A stretch of 64,000 bases of DNA, from the NCBI GenBank assembly GCA_020861185.1, contig JAJBSV010000002.1:62001-126000 (forward strand), in the 5' to 3' direction. The DNA comes from Ruminococcus sp. GTDB lineage: Bacteria; Bacillota; Clostridia; Oscillospirales; Ruminococcaceae. The translations under genes and the position numbers were made by a program. The notes under the pieces were generated by a model, which searched no databases, had not been told where the DNA came from, and saw only the letters and a program-made list of their open reading frames with translations. Below, in pieces: positions 1-8,783 of the stretch. Each line of letters opens with the position of its first letter. Position 1 is the first letter of the stretch.

Positions 1-502
1 TATTATCGAAAATGCAAATTGTCCCATAATTATAGACGCCGATGGCATAAACCTTGTCTCAAGAAGCATAGAATGCCTTAGAAAAGCAAAGACAGATGTC
101 ATCCTAACACCCCATCCTGCGGAGCTTTCAAGGCTCGCCGGGGTCGACACAAGAACTGCCGTCAGCAATCGTTACGAGATAGCGAAGAAATTGGCTTCCG
201 ACTATGGCGTGACCGTCGTCTCGAAATCCTGCTCGACTTTGGTTGTCAATTCGGAAGAATCGTATGTCACGATGTTCGGGAACAACGGGCTTTCAAAAGG
301 CGGGAGCGGCGACCTGCTGGCGGGGCTGATCGCTTCGTTTACGGCTCAAAGAAAGTCGCCCGTGATTGCCGGAATACTCGGAACATACGCCATGGGAGCT
401 TCCTGCGAAGAGGTTTCAAAGCGGCTGTCAAGAACAGGGATGCTTGCAAGCGACATTATTTCCTATCTGCCTGAGCTTTTCAAGAACTTCGAGAGGGCTT
501 GA
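1..502 (+). CDS. nnrD: ADP-dependent NAD(P)H-hydrate dehydratase, C-terminal part (5' end outside window)
   Basis: The reading frame is open from base 2 with no start, so the gene begins upstream. NnrD (carbohydrate-kinase fold) dehydrates damaged NAD(P)HX back to NAD(P)H, using ADP in bacteria. The visible part holds the family marks: a buried IIDADG strand followed by NLV, the TPHPAEL motif, and a GGSGDLLAGLIASF anion-hole/catalytic segment near codons 101-114 of the visible frame. In many bacteria this domain is fused behind an NnrE epimerase domain; that cannot be judged here. The stop at 500-502 directly abuts the TTG start of the next gene, and a GAGAGG Shine-Dalgarno for that gene lies inside the last codons, so the two are cotranscribed and probably translationally coupled. 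Confidence 0.9.
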   Translation, partial: IIENANCPIIIDADGINLVSRSIECLRKAKTDVILTPHPAELSRLAGVDTRTAVSNRYEIAKKLASDYGVTVVSKSCSTLVVNSEESYVTMFGNNGLSKGGSGDLLAGLIASFTAQRKSPVIAGILGTYAMGASCEEVSKRLSRTGMLASDIISYLPELFKNFERA

Positions 503-1117
503 TTGAGTTTGAGGCAAAATCTAAGAAAAATAACTGTAGTATTTTTATCGGTAATTCTGGTGATGGGGCTGAGCGGATGCTCGCTTAAATCGGTCGTGAC
601 AAACGAGAAGTCGCTTCCGACCGCATTCACTGCGACCGCTGAGGTCGACTTTGACGACACCATTTATGAAATGCTCCTGACGCGTTGGAGCGACGGCTGG
701 TGGAATATTGAGCTCACCTCCCCTGCCATAGTCAGCGGACTTATTTTTGACGTCAAGGGCGAGGAGACGACCATTTCCTTCAAGGGGCTGAACTTCACCT
801 TCGACAGCTCTAAGTTCCCTGTCGGCTCGGTTGTGGCGCTCGTGACAAAGTCGTTCGACAAGCTTGTGCCGCTTGAGCTTGACGTCACCGAGGGCACTGA
901 GTCCGACTACTGCTCCGGAGAGACGAACGGCACCGTTTATACGCTGACGTTCTCTAAAACCGGAATCCCGCAAATCCTGGAGCTCGGCGATAGCGACGAC
1001 GAGAACTACATGCGGATTACGTTTGTTGATTTTGAGCTTATCACTTCCGAAAGCGAAGGTGAAAACGAAACTACGGAAGAGACTACCGAGTATGATATAA
1101 TTATCGACGAAGAATAA
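503..1117 (+). CDS. predicted lipoprotein of unknown function
   Basis: A 204-residue protein starting with TTG, chosen because it follows a GAGAGG SD inside the end of nnrD. The N-terminus is a typical lipoprotein signal: a basic start, a hydrophobic stretch (TVVFLSVILVMGL) and the lipobox LSGC near residue 26. The mature part is soluble, beta-rich looking and acidic at the C-terminus (repeated Glu/Thr, ending DEE). The region around residues 60-160 (DTIYEMLLTRWSDGWW, then ISFKGLNFTFDSSKFP) resembles clostridial DUF-type lipoproteins that often sit next to nnrD, but I do not recognise a named family. A clear terminator follows, so it closes the nnrD operon. Confidence 0.75.
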   Translation: MSLRQNLRKITVVFLSVILVMGLSGCSLKSVVTNEKSLPTAFTATAEVDFDDTIYEMLLTRWSDGWWNIELTSPAIVSGLIFDVKGEETTISFKGLNFTFDSSKFPVGSVVALVTKSFDKLVPLELDVTEGTESDYCSGETNGTVYTLTFSKTGIPQILELGDSDDENYMRITFVDFELITSESEGENETTEETTEYDIIIDEE

Positions 1118-1122
1118 GATTA

Positions 1123-1149
1123 ATGCCCTGCCGAGTGTGGGGCATTTTT
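1123..1149 (+). terminator. intrinsic terminator after the lipoprotein gene
   Basis: The ATGCCC arm (1123-1128) pairs with GGGCAT (1140-1145), followed directly by TTTTT. Confidence 0.75.
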
Positions 1150-1191
1150 GTATTCCGGCGAAATCTTAATAAAATCTTAAGAATTGAACTG

Positions 1192-1220
1192 TTGACTTGA
1201 GGCTTAATCGGCATTAAAAT
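1192..1220 (+). promoter_or_regulatory. sigma-A-type promoter for the C39-like gene pair
   Basis: TTGACT (1192-1197), a 17-base spacer and TAAAAT (1215-1220). The first SD follows within about 10 bases, so the untranslated leader is very short. Confidence 0.65.
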
Positions 1221-1242
1221 TATATTAATGGAGATGAGACCT

Positions 1243-1935
1243 ATGGCAACAGTTAAGAAAAAACATCTACTCAGGAATTTATTTATACTTGTCGTAGTTA
1301 TCTTGGCGGGAGTGTATATCTACGAGAATACGAAGCCGCAGAATATGATATATCTTGACGTTATAGATTACAATCAGCATCCCGACTACCCTACCGGTTG
1401 TGAAAGCGCATCACTTTACATACTTCTGCAATACTACGGCGTTGACGTGACTATGGAGGAGATAGTCGAAGCCCTGCCGAAGGGTCCGACACCCTACGAA
1501 GTTGACGGCGTTCTTTACGGCACTAACCCCGAAAGAGAGTTTGTCGGCGACCCGCGAGACTCGAGCTCATACGGTGTATTCAACGAGCCGATAAGAGAAA
1601 CCGCCGAGCAGTTCAAGTCGGGTGCCATTGCCAAGAGCGGCACAACTCTTGAGGAAATCAAAGAGATTATTGCAAGCGGCAACCCGGTTGAAGCATGGTA
1701 CACGACCAACATCGAAGGCGGCATTCAGTACCGCAGAGAATGGATTGACTACGAAACCGGCGAGACCGTCCGCTGGCCCGCCTACGAGCACGCCGTCGTC
1801 ATCTACGGCTTCGACAACTACAACAACGTCCTCTATAAAGACCCGAACACCGGAAGTTCCCATGCTATGGGTTGGGACACCTTCAAGGAAGCGTTTGAGG
1901 AGCTGGGTGGGATGATTGTTTATTATGAGGGATGA
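1243..1935 (+). CDS. membrane-anchored C39-like (papain-fold) protein, copy 1
   Basis: A 230-residue protein of the Peptidase_C39_2 type (PF13529-like). Residues 9-26 form one N-terminal membrane anchor after a Lys-rich start, so the domain is probably outside the cell. The candidate catalytic Cys is C53 in PTGCESASLYILL, His is H183 in YEHAVVIYGFD, and Asp is D200 in YKDPNTG, the order seen in papain-like C39 domains. ATG codons at 1228, 1234 and 1243 are possible; 1243 is chosen because GGAG lies 9 bases upstream of it. The substrate is unknown; the family includes peptidases and cell-wall-associated proteins. The next gene is a paralogue starting a few bases after this stop, indicating a tandem duplication. 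Confidence 0.8.
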   Translation: MATVKKKHLLRNLFILVVVILAGVYIYENTKPQNMIYLDVIDYNQHPDYPTGCESASLYILLQYYGVDVTMEEIVEALPKGPTPYEVDGVLYGTNPEREFVGDPRDSSSYGVFNEPIRETAEQFKSGAIAKSGTTLEEIKEIIASGNPVEAWYTTNIEGGIQYRREWIDYETGETVRWPAYEHAVVIYGFDNYNNVLYKDPNTGSSHAMGWDTFKEAFEELGGMIVYYEG

Positions 1936-1939
1936 AAAA

Positions 1940-2767
1940 ATGCCAAAGAAAAAGAAAAGAAAAAGAAGAATAAGATACGACCGACTGTTTGCAATATTTA
2001 TGGTTCTTGCTTTGATAATCGCAGGAGTTTGTGCTTTCGCACACAAAGATAAGTTGGATATTTCAGATGACGAAATCGAAAGCGAAGACACGAGCGAGCT
2101 TGAGGCTCTCGAAGAAGATATGCAGAAGTATGTTGACAGCGTCTTGGATTCTCAAAGAGGAACAACAAAATATGTATGTCTCGACGGTGTTATTGAATAC
2201 AGCCAATATCCTGACTATCCGACAGGCTGTGAAGTTACGGCACTTTACATACTGCTCAACTATTACAACGTCGATGCTACAATGGAAGAATTAGTTAAGG
2301 CTCTACCAAAAGGTCCACTTCCCTACTATGATGAAAACGGTGTGAGATATGGTGCTAATCCGGCAAAGGTATTTGTCGGCGACCCAAGGCTTGAAGATTC
2401 TTACGGCGTATTTAACGAGCCTATCAGGGAAACTGCCGAGCAATTCAAGACAGGTGCAATTGCCAAGACAGGCGCAACACTCGAAGACATCAAGGAAATT
2501 ATCTCCTCCGGCAATCCTGTTATTGCTTGGTACACAACCAATATCGAAGCAGGAATCGAATACCGTCAGGAATGGCTCGACTATGATACCGGTGAGACGG
2601 TCACATGGCCTGCATATGAGCACGCAGTGGTCATATACGGCTTTGACGAATCCAATAACATTATGTACAGGGACCCAAGTACCGGCAGTTCAGCCGCTGT
2701 TGGTTGGGACACCTTCAAGGAAGCGTTTGAAGAGCTGGGTGGGATGATTGTTTATTATGACGAATAA
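1940..2767 (+). CDS. membrane-anchored C39-like (papain-fold) protein, copy 2
   Basis: A 275-residue paralogue of the preceding gene. The Lys/Arg-rich N-terminus is followed by one membrane segment (about residues 15-34), then an acidic linker of about 40 residues absent from copy 1, then the C39-like domain with C97 (PTGCEVTALYILL), His near 228 (YEHAVVIYGF) and the following RDPSTG Asp. Start 1940 is chosen because GAGGG sits 8 bases upstream; in-frame TTG (1916) and ATG (1925) overlap the previous gene. The two proteins are similar throughout, but the last 58 bases are nearly identical in DNA while upstream synonymous sites have diverged. The linker may place the catalytic head further from the membrane. 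Confidence 0.8.
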   Translation: MPKKKKRKRRIRYDRLFAIFMVLALIIAGVCAFAHKDKLDISDDEIESEDTSELEALEEDMQKYVDSVLDSQRGTTKYVCLDGVIEYSQYPDYPTGCEVTALYILLNYYNVDATMEELVKALPKGPLPYYDENGVRYGANPAKVFVGDPRLEDSYGVFNEPIRETAEQFKTGAIAKTGATLEDIKEIISSGNPVIAWYTTNIEAGIEYRQEWLDYDTGETVTWPAYEHAVVIYGFDESNNIMYRDPSTGSSAAVGWDTFKEAFEELGGMIVYYDE

Positions 2768-2771
2768 AAAT

Positions 2772-2806
2772 CGGCTCGGTGTATTGCACACTGAGCCGGT
2801 ATTTTT
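2772..2806 (+). terminator. terminator between convergent genes
   Basis: CGGCTCGGTGT (2772-2782) pairs with ACACTGAGCCG-type bases (2788-2798) with one G-T wobble, followed by ATTTTT. It separates the C39 pair from asnB, which arrives from the opposite strand. Confidence 0.75.
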
Positions 2807-2813
2807 ATGCTTA

Positions 2814-4394
2814 TTATTCGCCGCTGGCGCCATAGTTCGAAAGGACTCGGGCGGAGGGGTCGTTGACGTTACAGCCTTCCCACTCCTTGTTGGGCATCCA
2901 GAAGTCTACGACCATTTCAGCGTTGCCGGGGTAGTACTTCTCGAAGATTTCACGGTAGAGAAGCGACTCTTTCGTGAACGGCTTTGCAAACGTGTATTTG
3001 GCGCTGAGAGCCTCAAACTCTTCATCCGAATATGTCACCTCGGCATACTCTTTCAGATAATCGACCATCGAGTGACCGACAGCGTCGGAGAAGGCGGCTT
3101 TTTCACGGTAGAGAATGTCGTGCGGGAGATAATCGCCCTCGAAAGCGTGGCGAAGAAGATACTTGCCCTTGCCGTAGGTGTTGAGCTTCATTTCCGGGTC
3201 AACCGCCATGACATACTTGACGAAGTCGAGGTCTCCAAACGGGACCCGTGCCTCAAGAGAGTTTACGGAAATGCAACGGTCGGCACGAAGAACATCATAC
3301 ATATGGAGCTCGTGGACACGCTTCTCGGCTTCCTTCTGGAAAGCTTCGGCGTCGGGGGCGAAATCGGTGTACTTGTAGCCGAAGAGCTCGTCCGAAATCT
3401 CGCCGGTGAGAAGAACGCGGATGTCGGTGTTCTCGTGAATCCACTTGCAGAGGAGATACATGCCCATGCTCGCGCGGATTGTTGTTATGTCGTAGGTGCC
3501 GAGCATCTCAATAACGGTCTCAAGAGAGCTCAAGACTATCTCTTTATTGATTATTACTTCCGTGTGATCGCTGTGGATATAATCGGCGACCTGCTTCGCA
3601 TACTTGAGGTCGATTGCGTCCTCGCTCATGCCGATGGCGAAGGTTCTGATCGGCTTGTCTGAGCACTGCTGTGCCACTGCACAGACCAAGGACGAGTCAA
3701 GCCCTCCCGACAGGAGGAAGCCCACCTTCGCATCTGCTACAAGCCTCTTCTTGATCCCCTTTGTTAATTTGTCATGGATGTTTTGGCAGACCTCGTCGAG
3801 GTCAGCCTTTATAACACCCTCAGGCTTGGATATGTCGCAGTAGCTTATGAACTCCCCCGCCTTATAGTAGCACCCCGGCGGGAAGGGCATGACTCTTTCG
3901 TATATGGGCACGAGGTTTTTGGGCTCGCTGGCGAAAACTATTTTATCATCACGGTCATAGCCGTAATAAAGCGGACGGATACCGATTGGATCTCTGGCGG
4001 CAATGAACTCTTTTGTCCTGCCGTCAAATATAATCATTGCGAATTCGGCATCGAGCATCGAAAACATGTCAGTTCCGTATTCAAAATATAACGGAAGAAT
4101 TATCTCGCAGTCTGAGCCGCTCTTGAATTTGTAGCCTTTTTTGATGAGCTTATCTTTGAGCTTCTCAAAGCCGTAGAGCTCGCCGTTGCAGACAACGCTC
4201 GAACCATCAAGCTCAAACGGTTGCATGCCCTCGGGAGTCAAGCCCATAATGGCGAGGCGATGGAAGCCGAGGAGCCCCGAGCCTGTATCAATAATTCTTG
4301 AATCATCGGGTCCACGGGAAATTGTCCTGTCGAACCCCTTTTTAAACTCCGAAAAAGAGACACCGCTTTTGCAGTAACCCATAATCGAACACAT
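2814..4394 (-). CDS. asnB: asparagine synthase (glutamine-hydrolysing)
   Basis: A 526-residue class II amidotransferase that makes asparagine from aspartate, ATP and glutamine. The start at 4394 gives Met-Cys-Ser-Ile, placing the obligatory N-terminal nucleophile Cys at position 2; the 14-codon upstream extension would bury it, and AGGAGAG lies 8 bases before 4394. The glutaminase domain occupies roughly residues 1-200 (SRGPDDS, CNGELYG motifs) and the ATP-pyrophosphatase synthetase domain follows with the PP-loop LLSGGLDSSLVCA. It sits downstream of the PII-fused ammonium transporter and type III glutamine synthetase on the same strand. It has its own promoter and a long T-box leader, so expression should follow uncharged tRNA-Asn. 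Confidence 0.93.
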   Translation of the reverse strand: MCSIMGYCKSGVSFSEFKKGFDRTISRGPDDSRIIDTGSGLLGFHRLAIMGLTPEGMQPFELDGSSVVCNGELYGFEKLKDKLIKKGYKFKSGSDCEIILPLYFEYGTDMFSMLDAEFAMIIFDGRTKEFIAARDPIGIRPLYYGYDRDDKIVFASEPKNLVPIYERVMPFPPGCYYKAGEFISYCDISKPEGVIKADLDEVCQNIHDKLTKGIKKRLVADAKVGFLLSGGLDSSLVCAVAQQCSDKPIRTFAIGMSEDAIDLKYAKQVADYIHSDHTEVIINKEIVLSSLETVIEMLGTYDITTIRASMGMYLLCKWIHENTDIRVLLTGEISDELFGYKYTDFAPDAEAFQKEAEKRVHELHMYDVLRADRCISVNSLEARVPFGDLDFVKYVMAVDPEMKLNTYGKGKYLLRHAFEGDYLPHDILYREKAAFSDAVGHSMVDYLKEYAEVTYSDEEFEALSAKYTFAKPFTKESLLYREIFEKYYPGNAEMVVDFWMPNKEWEGCNVNDPSARVLSNYGASGE

Positions 4395-4708
4395 AAGTAC
4401 ATCTCTCCTATACTGTTTCAGCATTCGATAGGGCAAGTGCTGTTACTCGCGGTGCCACCTATCTTTTCAGTCTACAAACCTTGGTCAAGGCTTGTATCTT
4501 CCTCCGGGCTTCAGCCAAAGCCCTTCCCTGTAACGCAGGGACTACGGCGCACCTACTGGGATTATAAATCCGTTCAGATTGCAACTTACTCGGGGTTACC
4601 ACTGCGGCGCATATCTACGCACTCTCAGCATAGAGATTTTTCGAAACCTCGTGCGACTCTCTTTGAAACTGTGTGCCGCAGGGCATATCCGAGTTCAAAC
4701 GCTTTTAG
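4395..4708 (-). promoter_or_regulatory. Asn-type T-box leader of asnB, apparently translational
   Basis: Read on the minus strand, this 5' UTR has the T-box core GGTGGCACCGCG (TGGCACCGCG at 4448-4457), the hallmark that pairs with the 3' end of uncharged tRNA. Stem I can be drawn: ACTCGG pairs with CCGAGT, then TGCGGC with GCCGCA, and the internal loop between them carries AAC, an Asn codon, at 4595-4597. The antiterminator helix GATAGG/CCTATC encloses the T-box bulge. Instead of a terminator with a U-tract, the same CCTAT can pair with ATAGG of the asnB Shine-Dalgarno (about 4401-4406). Charged tRNA would therefore hide the SD. T-box identity is firm; specifier and translational mode are inferred. 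Confidence 0.85.
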
Positions 4709-4714
4709 GATTTT

Positions 4715-4723
4715 ATTATATCA
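4715..4723 (-). promoter_or_regulatory. extended -10 promoter for the asnB T-box transcript
   Basis: TG-A-TATAAT on the minus strand (TATAAT at 4715-4720, TG at 4722-4723). No good -35 at the usual distance, consistent with an extended -10 promoter. It lies just after the stop of the ammonium transporter, with no terminator visible between them. Confidence 0.6.
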
Positions 4724-4742
4724 GAGTAAATTGCGATTGTTT

Positions 4743-6476
4743 TTACTCAACGTCCTGAAGGGCATCGAAGCCTTCCTCGCCGGTTCTGACCTTGACGACA
4801 TTCTCGACGTCATAGACGAAGATCTTGCCGTCGCCGATATGACCGGTGTAAAGAACCTTCTTTGCGGTCTCGATGACGTGACGAACAGGAATCTTGGATA
4901 CTACGATATCAACCTGAACCTTCGGGAGGAGGTTTGTCTCAACGGCAACGCCTCTGTAATACTCAGGCTTGCCACCCTGCTGACCACAGCCTAAGACGTG
5001 GGTGACAGTCATGCCGGTGATTCCGAGGCTCATCATAGCGTGCTTGAGCTCATCAAACTTCGACTCCTTGCAGACAATCTCGACCTTAGTGAACTTAGGC
5101 TGCTCGCCGTCTTCCGCAAATGTTGGAACCTTCTTGACGGGAATAGCCTCGGCAACCGGTACATCAGATGTTACAGCTACAATTCCGTCGGCAGGAGCGT
5201 ATGAGGAGTACTTGCTGACAGCAGGAGCAAAGTCGGGATATGCGCTGGGAAGACCGTGCTCGCTGATATCGAGACCGGCGGCTTCGTCCTCCGCAGAAGC
5301 TCTTAAGCCGTGGAACTTTTTAATAAGTGCAAAAGTTATTACCATCATAACCACAGCGTAAATTGCTACTGTAACAACGCCGAGAAGCTGGAGCCCGAAC
5401 TGCTTGAGCGAACCGGTGTAGAAGAGACCCGAAAGTCCCGCAGGAGCGTCAGGGTTCGCCAGAAGTCCTACAGCCAATGTTCCCCATACGCCGTTTGCCA
5501 TATGTACGCCTACGGCGCCGACGGGATCGTCGATGTGAAGCTTGAGGTCGAGGAGCTCGACTACGAATACAACGAGGAAGCCGGAAACTAAGCCAACTAC
5601 TACTGCTCCGAATGCATCCAAAGCGTCACATCCTGCCGTGATACCTACGAGTCCTGCCAAAGAGGCATTGAGACACATCGAGACATCAGGCTTTCCGTTC
5701 TTGACCCATGTGAATATCATGGTCGTAACAGTCGCCACTGAGGGTGCAATGGTGGTGGTGAGGAAGATGGAGGCAAGTTCGGATGCAGAAGTTGCAGCCG
5801 CTCCGTTGAATCCATACCAACCGAGCCAGAGAATGAACACGCCCAGCGCGCCGAGGGTTATTGAGTGTCCGGGAATGGCGTTTACCTTGGTAACCTTGCC
5901 GTTCTCGTCCTTGACATACTTGCCGATACGGGGACCGAGGAAGATTGCGCCAACTAGTGCGGCAAGACCGCCGACCATATGAATAGCGCAAGAACCTGCA
6001 TAATCGTGGAAGCCAAGCTGTGAAAGCCAGCCGCCGCCCCAAATCCAGTGTGCCTCAATCGGGTAAACGAGTAAGGAAATTACGCCCGAATAGATGCAGT
6101 ATGCCGAGAACTTGGTTCTCTCCGCCATGGCACCGGAAACGATGGTTGCGGTTGTGGCACAGAAAACGAGGTTGAATACGAATGTGGATGCTCCGGTGAA
6201 GCTTCCGTCAGCAGGCGAAGCGATAAATTCTTTAAAGTTCGTCCACAAGTCCATGTTCGGAAGTCCGATAAGTCCGAAGAGTGTGTCCTCGCCCATCATG
6301 AGCGTGTAGCCCAGAAGCGAGAATACCACGGTGCCGATGCAGAAGTCCATCAGGTTCTTCATGATGATGTTGCCGGCGTTCTTTGCCCTCGTAAAGCCGG
6401 TTTCTACCATCGCGAAGCCCGCCTGCATCCAGAATACCAAAGCAGCTCCGATCAAAAACCAAAATTCTACTGTCAT
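4743..6476 (-). CDS. amt: ammonium transporter fused to a C-terminal PII signalling domain
   Basis: A 577-residue Amt/Rh family channel with a nitrogen-regulatory PII (GlnB/GlnK) domain in the same chain. About 400 residues form the usual 11-membrane-helix Amt, with WMQAGFAMVETG in helix 1 and the two pore-histidine regions (GHSITLGALGVFILW and GAVGVHMANGVWGT). A linker of about 60 residues leads to a PII fold (from about residue 460) with a T-loop (GCGQQGGKPEYYRG), LLPKVQVDIVV, and the TGHIGDGKIFV and RTGE motifs that bind ATP/2-oxoglutarate in PII proteins. Free GlnK normally plugs Amt; here the regulator is tethered. No separate glnK is present in this window. It lies 90 bases downstream of glnN and probably shares its transcript. 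Confidence 0.93.
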   Translation of the reverse strand: MTVEFWFLIGAALVFWMQAGFAMVETGFTRAKNAGNIIMKNLMDFCIGTVVFSLLGYTLMMGEDTLFGLIGLPNMDLWTNFKEFIASPADGSFTGASTFVFNLVFCATTATIVSGAMAERTKFSAYCIYSGVISLLVYPIEAHWIWGGGWLSQLGFHDYAGSCAIHMVGGLAALVGAIFLGPRIGKYVKDENGKVTKVNAIPGHSITLGALGVFILWLGWYGFNGAAATSASELASIFLTTTIAPSVATVTTMIFTWVKNGKPDVSMCLNASLAGLVGITAGCDALDAFGAVVVGLVSGFLVVFVVELLDLKLHIDDPVGAVGVHMANGVWGTLAVGLLANPDAPAGLSGLFYTGSLKQFGLQLLGVVTVAIYAVVMMVITFALIKKFHGLRASAEDEAAGLDISEHGLPSAYPDFAPAVSKYSSYAPADGIVAVTSDVPVAEAIPVKKVPTFAEDGEQPKFTKVEIVCKESKFDELKHAMMSLGITGMTVTHVLGCGQQGGKPEYYRGVAVETNLLPKVQVDIVVSKIPVRHVIETAKKVLYTGHIGDGKIFVYDVENVVKVRTGEEGFDALQDVE

Positions 6477-6511
6477 AATCTTTTCCCCCTTGTTGAATTA
6501 GGTTTCGCGTC

Positions 6512-6537
6512 AGGCTTTGGAGGGTATTCCAAAGCCT
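6512..6537 (-). other. strong intergenic hairpin between glnN and amt
   Basis: Perfect 10-bp arms AGGCTTTGGA (6512-6521) and TCCAAAGCCT (6528-6537) with a 6-base loop. On the minus strand no U-tract follows, so it is not a standard terminator for glnN. It could be a processing or stability element that sets different mRNA levels for glnN and amt, or a protein-binding hairpin. The plus-strand reading is followed by TTTTG, but no plus-strand gene uses it. Confidence 0.5.
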
Positions 6538-6566
6538 TTTGCGTTACCTTCAAAGAAAAGTATAAT

Positions 6567-8663
6567 TTATCTCACCCCGAACAGAAGATCTCCGTAGGTC
6601 GGGAATGGCCAATAGCTCTTGGCGGTTACGGTTTCCGCCTCGTCACAAGGTACTCTCAAAGCATCCATCTTCGGGATTACAGAATCCTTGATGCACATTG
6701 CCGCCTCGGTGACGTCGTCTAACTTCTTGTACTCAGCAACTGCCTCTTCGAGTGCATCCGCCGCCGCATCAATCTTATCTTCGAGATCTGCGAGCTTCGA
6801 GATAAGCTTTGTCTCGTATCCGCAAGCTGCATCGGGAGCGGCTGTCTTCTTAGCGTTGAGTGCCTTGGCAAGGTCTGCCTCGTATGCGCTTACTGCGGGC
6901 ATAATCTCTTTACGAGCCATGTTGAGCATGGTCTCGGCTTCGATATGTACGGTCTTGTGGTAGTTTTCAAGAAGAATCTCATAACGGGACTCGAGCTCAG
7001 GTCTCGAATATACCTTATGACGTGTGAGCATATCCACATTCTTCTCGTCGAGGAGCTTAGGCATTGCATCGGGAGTTGTCTTGAGGTTCGAGAGTCCTCT
7101 TACCTCGGTAGCTTCCTGGATCCAAGCGTCATCATAGCCATTGCCATTGAAGATGATTCTCTTGTGGTCCTTGATGGTCTTCTTAATCATGTCGTGAAGA
7201 GTGGTTTCGAAGTCATCAACGCCCTCAAGTCTGTCAGCGTAAATCTTAAGAGATTCAGCAACTGCGGAGTTAAGCATGATATTAGCGCAAGCGATACTGT
7301 TGGAAGAGCCGAGCATTCTGAACTCGAACTTATTGCCGGTGAATGCGAACGGCGAGGTTCTATTACGGTCGGTGGTGTCACGGAAGAACTTAGGAAGTAC
7401 ATGTACACCAAGCTTCATGACGGTCTTCTCTGTTCCGTTATAAGGAGTATCGTTCTCGATAGCGTCAAGGACTGCGGTGAGCTCGTCGCCCAAGAACATC
7501 GAGATGACTGCCGGAGGAGCCTCGTTGGCACCGAGTCTGTGGTCATTGCCAGCGGTTGCTATGGAGAGTCTCAGGAGATCCTGATAATCATCGACTGCCT
7601 TGATTACAGCGCAGAGGAAGAGGAGGAACTGAGCATTCTCGTAAGGAGTTTCGCCGGGAGTGAGAAGGTTTACGCCGGTGTCGGTTGCAAGCGACCAGTT
7701 ATTGTGCTTGCCGGAGCCGTTGACGCCTGCGAAGGGCTTCTCATGAAGCAAGCAGACGAGTCCGTGCTTTGCGGCAACCTTCTGCATGACTTCCATTGTC
7801 AACTGGTTGTGGTCGGTTGCGATATTTGTTGTAGAGTAAACAGGTGCGAGTTCATGCTGAGCGGGTGCAACCTCATTATGTTCAGTCTTTGCAAGGATTC
7901 CGAGCTTCCAGAGCTCCTCGTTCAGGTCTTCCATATAAGCGGCAACTCTTGGCTTGATAACTCCGAAGTAGTGGTCGTCGAGCTCCTGACCCTTGGGTGC
8001 CGGTGCACCGAAGAGGGTTCTGCCGGTGAAGATGAGGTCCTTTCGCTTGTCATACATTTCCTTGTCGACAAGGAAGTATTCCTGCTCGGGACCGACGGAA
8101 GTCTTTACGCACTTTACATCTTCATTGCCGAAGAGCTTGAGGATTCTCAGAGCCTGCTTGTTGAGAGCCTGCATAGAGCGGAGAAGAGGGGTTTTCTTGT
8201 CGAGTGCTTCGCCGCCGTAGGAGCAGAATGCAGTCGGAATGCAGAGCGTCTTGCCCTTGATGAAAGCGTATGAAGTAGGATCCCAAGCGGTATAGCCTCT
8301 TGCCTCGAATGTGGCTCTCAAACCGCCGGACGGGAAGGAAGAAGCATCAGGTTCGCCCTTGATGAGCTCCTTGCCGGAGAACTCCATTAAAACTCCTCCG
8401 TCGGGTGCAGGAGAAATGAATGAGTCGTGCTTTTCGGCGGTGATGCCGGTCAGCGGCTGGAACCAGTGGGTGTAGTGGGTTGCACCGTTCTCGACTGCCC
8501 AGTCCTTCATTGCCTGCGCTACGGCATCGGCGACCTCAATGTCAAGTCTTGCATTCTCGACGATGGTCTTGTTCAAGGAATTGTAGACCTTTGACGAGAG
8601 TCTTGCCTTCATCTCGCGGTCATCAAATACCATACATCCAAAATACTCGGGTATCTTTTTCAT
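6567..8663 (-). CDS. glnN: glutamine synthetase type III
   Basis: A 698-residue GSIII that makes glutamine from glutamate, ammonia and ATP; length and overall layout match the type III family (about 700 residues, versus about 450 for type I). Marks include an N-terminal [33 protein letters not shown] (metal-binding Glu), [28 protein letters not shown] and [17 protein letters not shown]. The C-terminal third (after about residue 560) is the helical GSIII-specific tail. The start ATG has AAAGGAGCG upstream. A strong promoter lies upstream, but a hairpin with a U7 tract stands between promoter and gene, so expression is probably controlled by transcript read-through. The Amt-PII fusion follows. 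Confidence 0.95.
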   Translation of the reverse strand: MKKIPEYFGCMVFDDREMKARLSSKVYNSLNKTIVENARLDIEVADAVAQAMKDWAVENGATHYTHWFQPLTGITAEKHDSFISPAPDGGVLMEFSGKELIKGEPDASSFPSGGLRATFEARGYTAWDPTSYAFIKGKTLCIPTAFCSYGGEALDKKTPLLRSMQALNKQALRILKLFGNEDVKCVKTSVGPEQEYFLVDKEMYDKRKDLIFTGRTLFGAPAPKGQELDDHYFGVIKPRVAAYMEDLNEELWKLGILAKTEHNEVAPAQHELAPVYSTTNIATDHNQLTMEVMQKVAAKHGLVCLLHEKPFAGVNGSGKHNNWSLATDTGVNLLTPGETPYENAQFLLFLCAVIKAVDDYQDLLRLSIATAGNDHRLGANEAPPAVISMFLGDELTAVLDAIENDTPYNGTEKTVMKLGVHVLPKFFRDTTDRNRTSPFAFTGNKFEFRMLGSSNSIACANIMLNSAVAESLKIYADRLEGVDDFETTLHDMIKKTIKDHKRIIFNGNGYDDAWIQEATEVRGLSNLKTTPDAMPKLLDEKNVDMLTRHKVYSRPELESRYEILLENYHKTVHIEAETMLNMARKEIMPAVSAYEADLAKALNAKKTAAPDAACGYETKLISKLADLEDKIDAAADALEEAVAEYKKLDDVTEAAMCIKDSVIPKMDALRVPCDEAETVTAKSYWPFPTYGDLLFGVR

Positions 8664-8728
8664 ATGAAACGCTCCTTTTAGATATTTTCGGGATACAATA
8701 CTGATGGTTGCATCGAACCCCGATTAAC

Positions 8729-8783
8729 AAAAAAAGGCGTCCTTGGGAACATCCCAATACGGGGTTCTCAAAGACGTCTTTGC
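8729..8783 (-). terminator. attenuator-like terminator in the glnN leader
   Basis: On the minus strand an imperfect 18-base-arm hairpin (AAAGACGTCTTTGAGAAC against GTTCCCAAGGACGCCTTT) is followed by TTTTTTT (8729-8735). It starts within about 10 bases of the predicted transcription start and ends about 65 bases before the glnN start codon, so every glnN transcript must pass it. The 5' arm also contains the perfect palindrome CAAAGACGTCTTTG. Confidence 0.7.

Noticed and set aside
2748-3662. 304-codon plus-strand open frame opposite asnB
   Set aside because: Antisense shadow of asnB; no SD, and the composition mirrors the asnB codons.
4437-4994. 185-codon plus-strand open frame across the asnB leader
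   Set aside because: The region is the T-box leader read on the other strand, running into the PII domain of amt.
6945-8273. 442-codon plus-strand open frame opposite glnN
   Set aside because: Antisense shadow of a highly conserved glutamine synthetase; no SD or recognisable motif.
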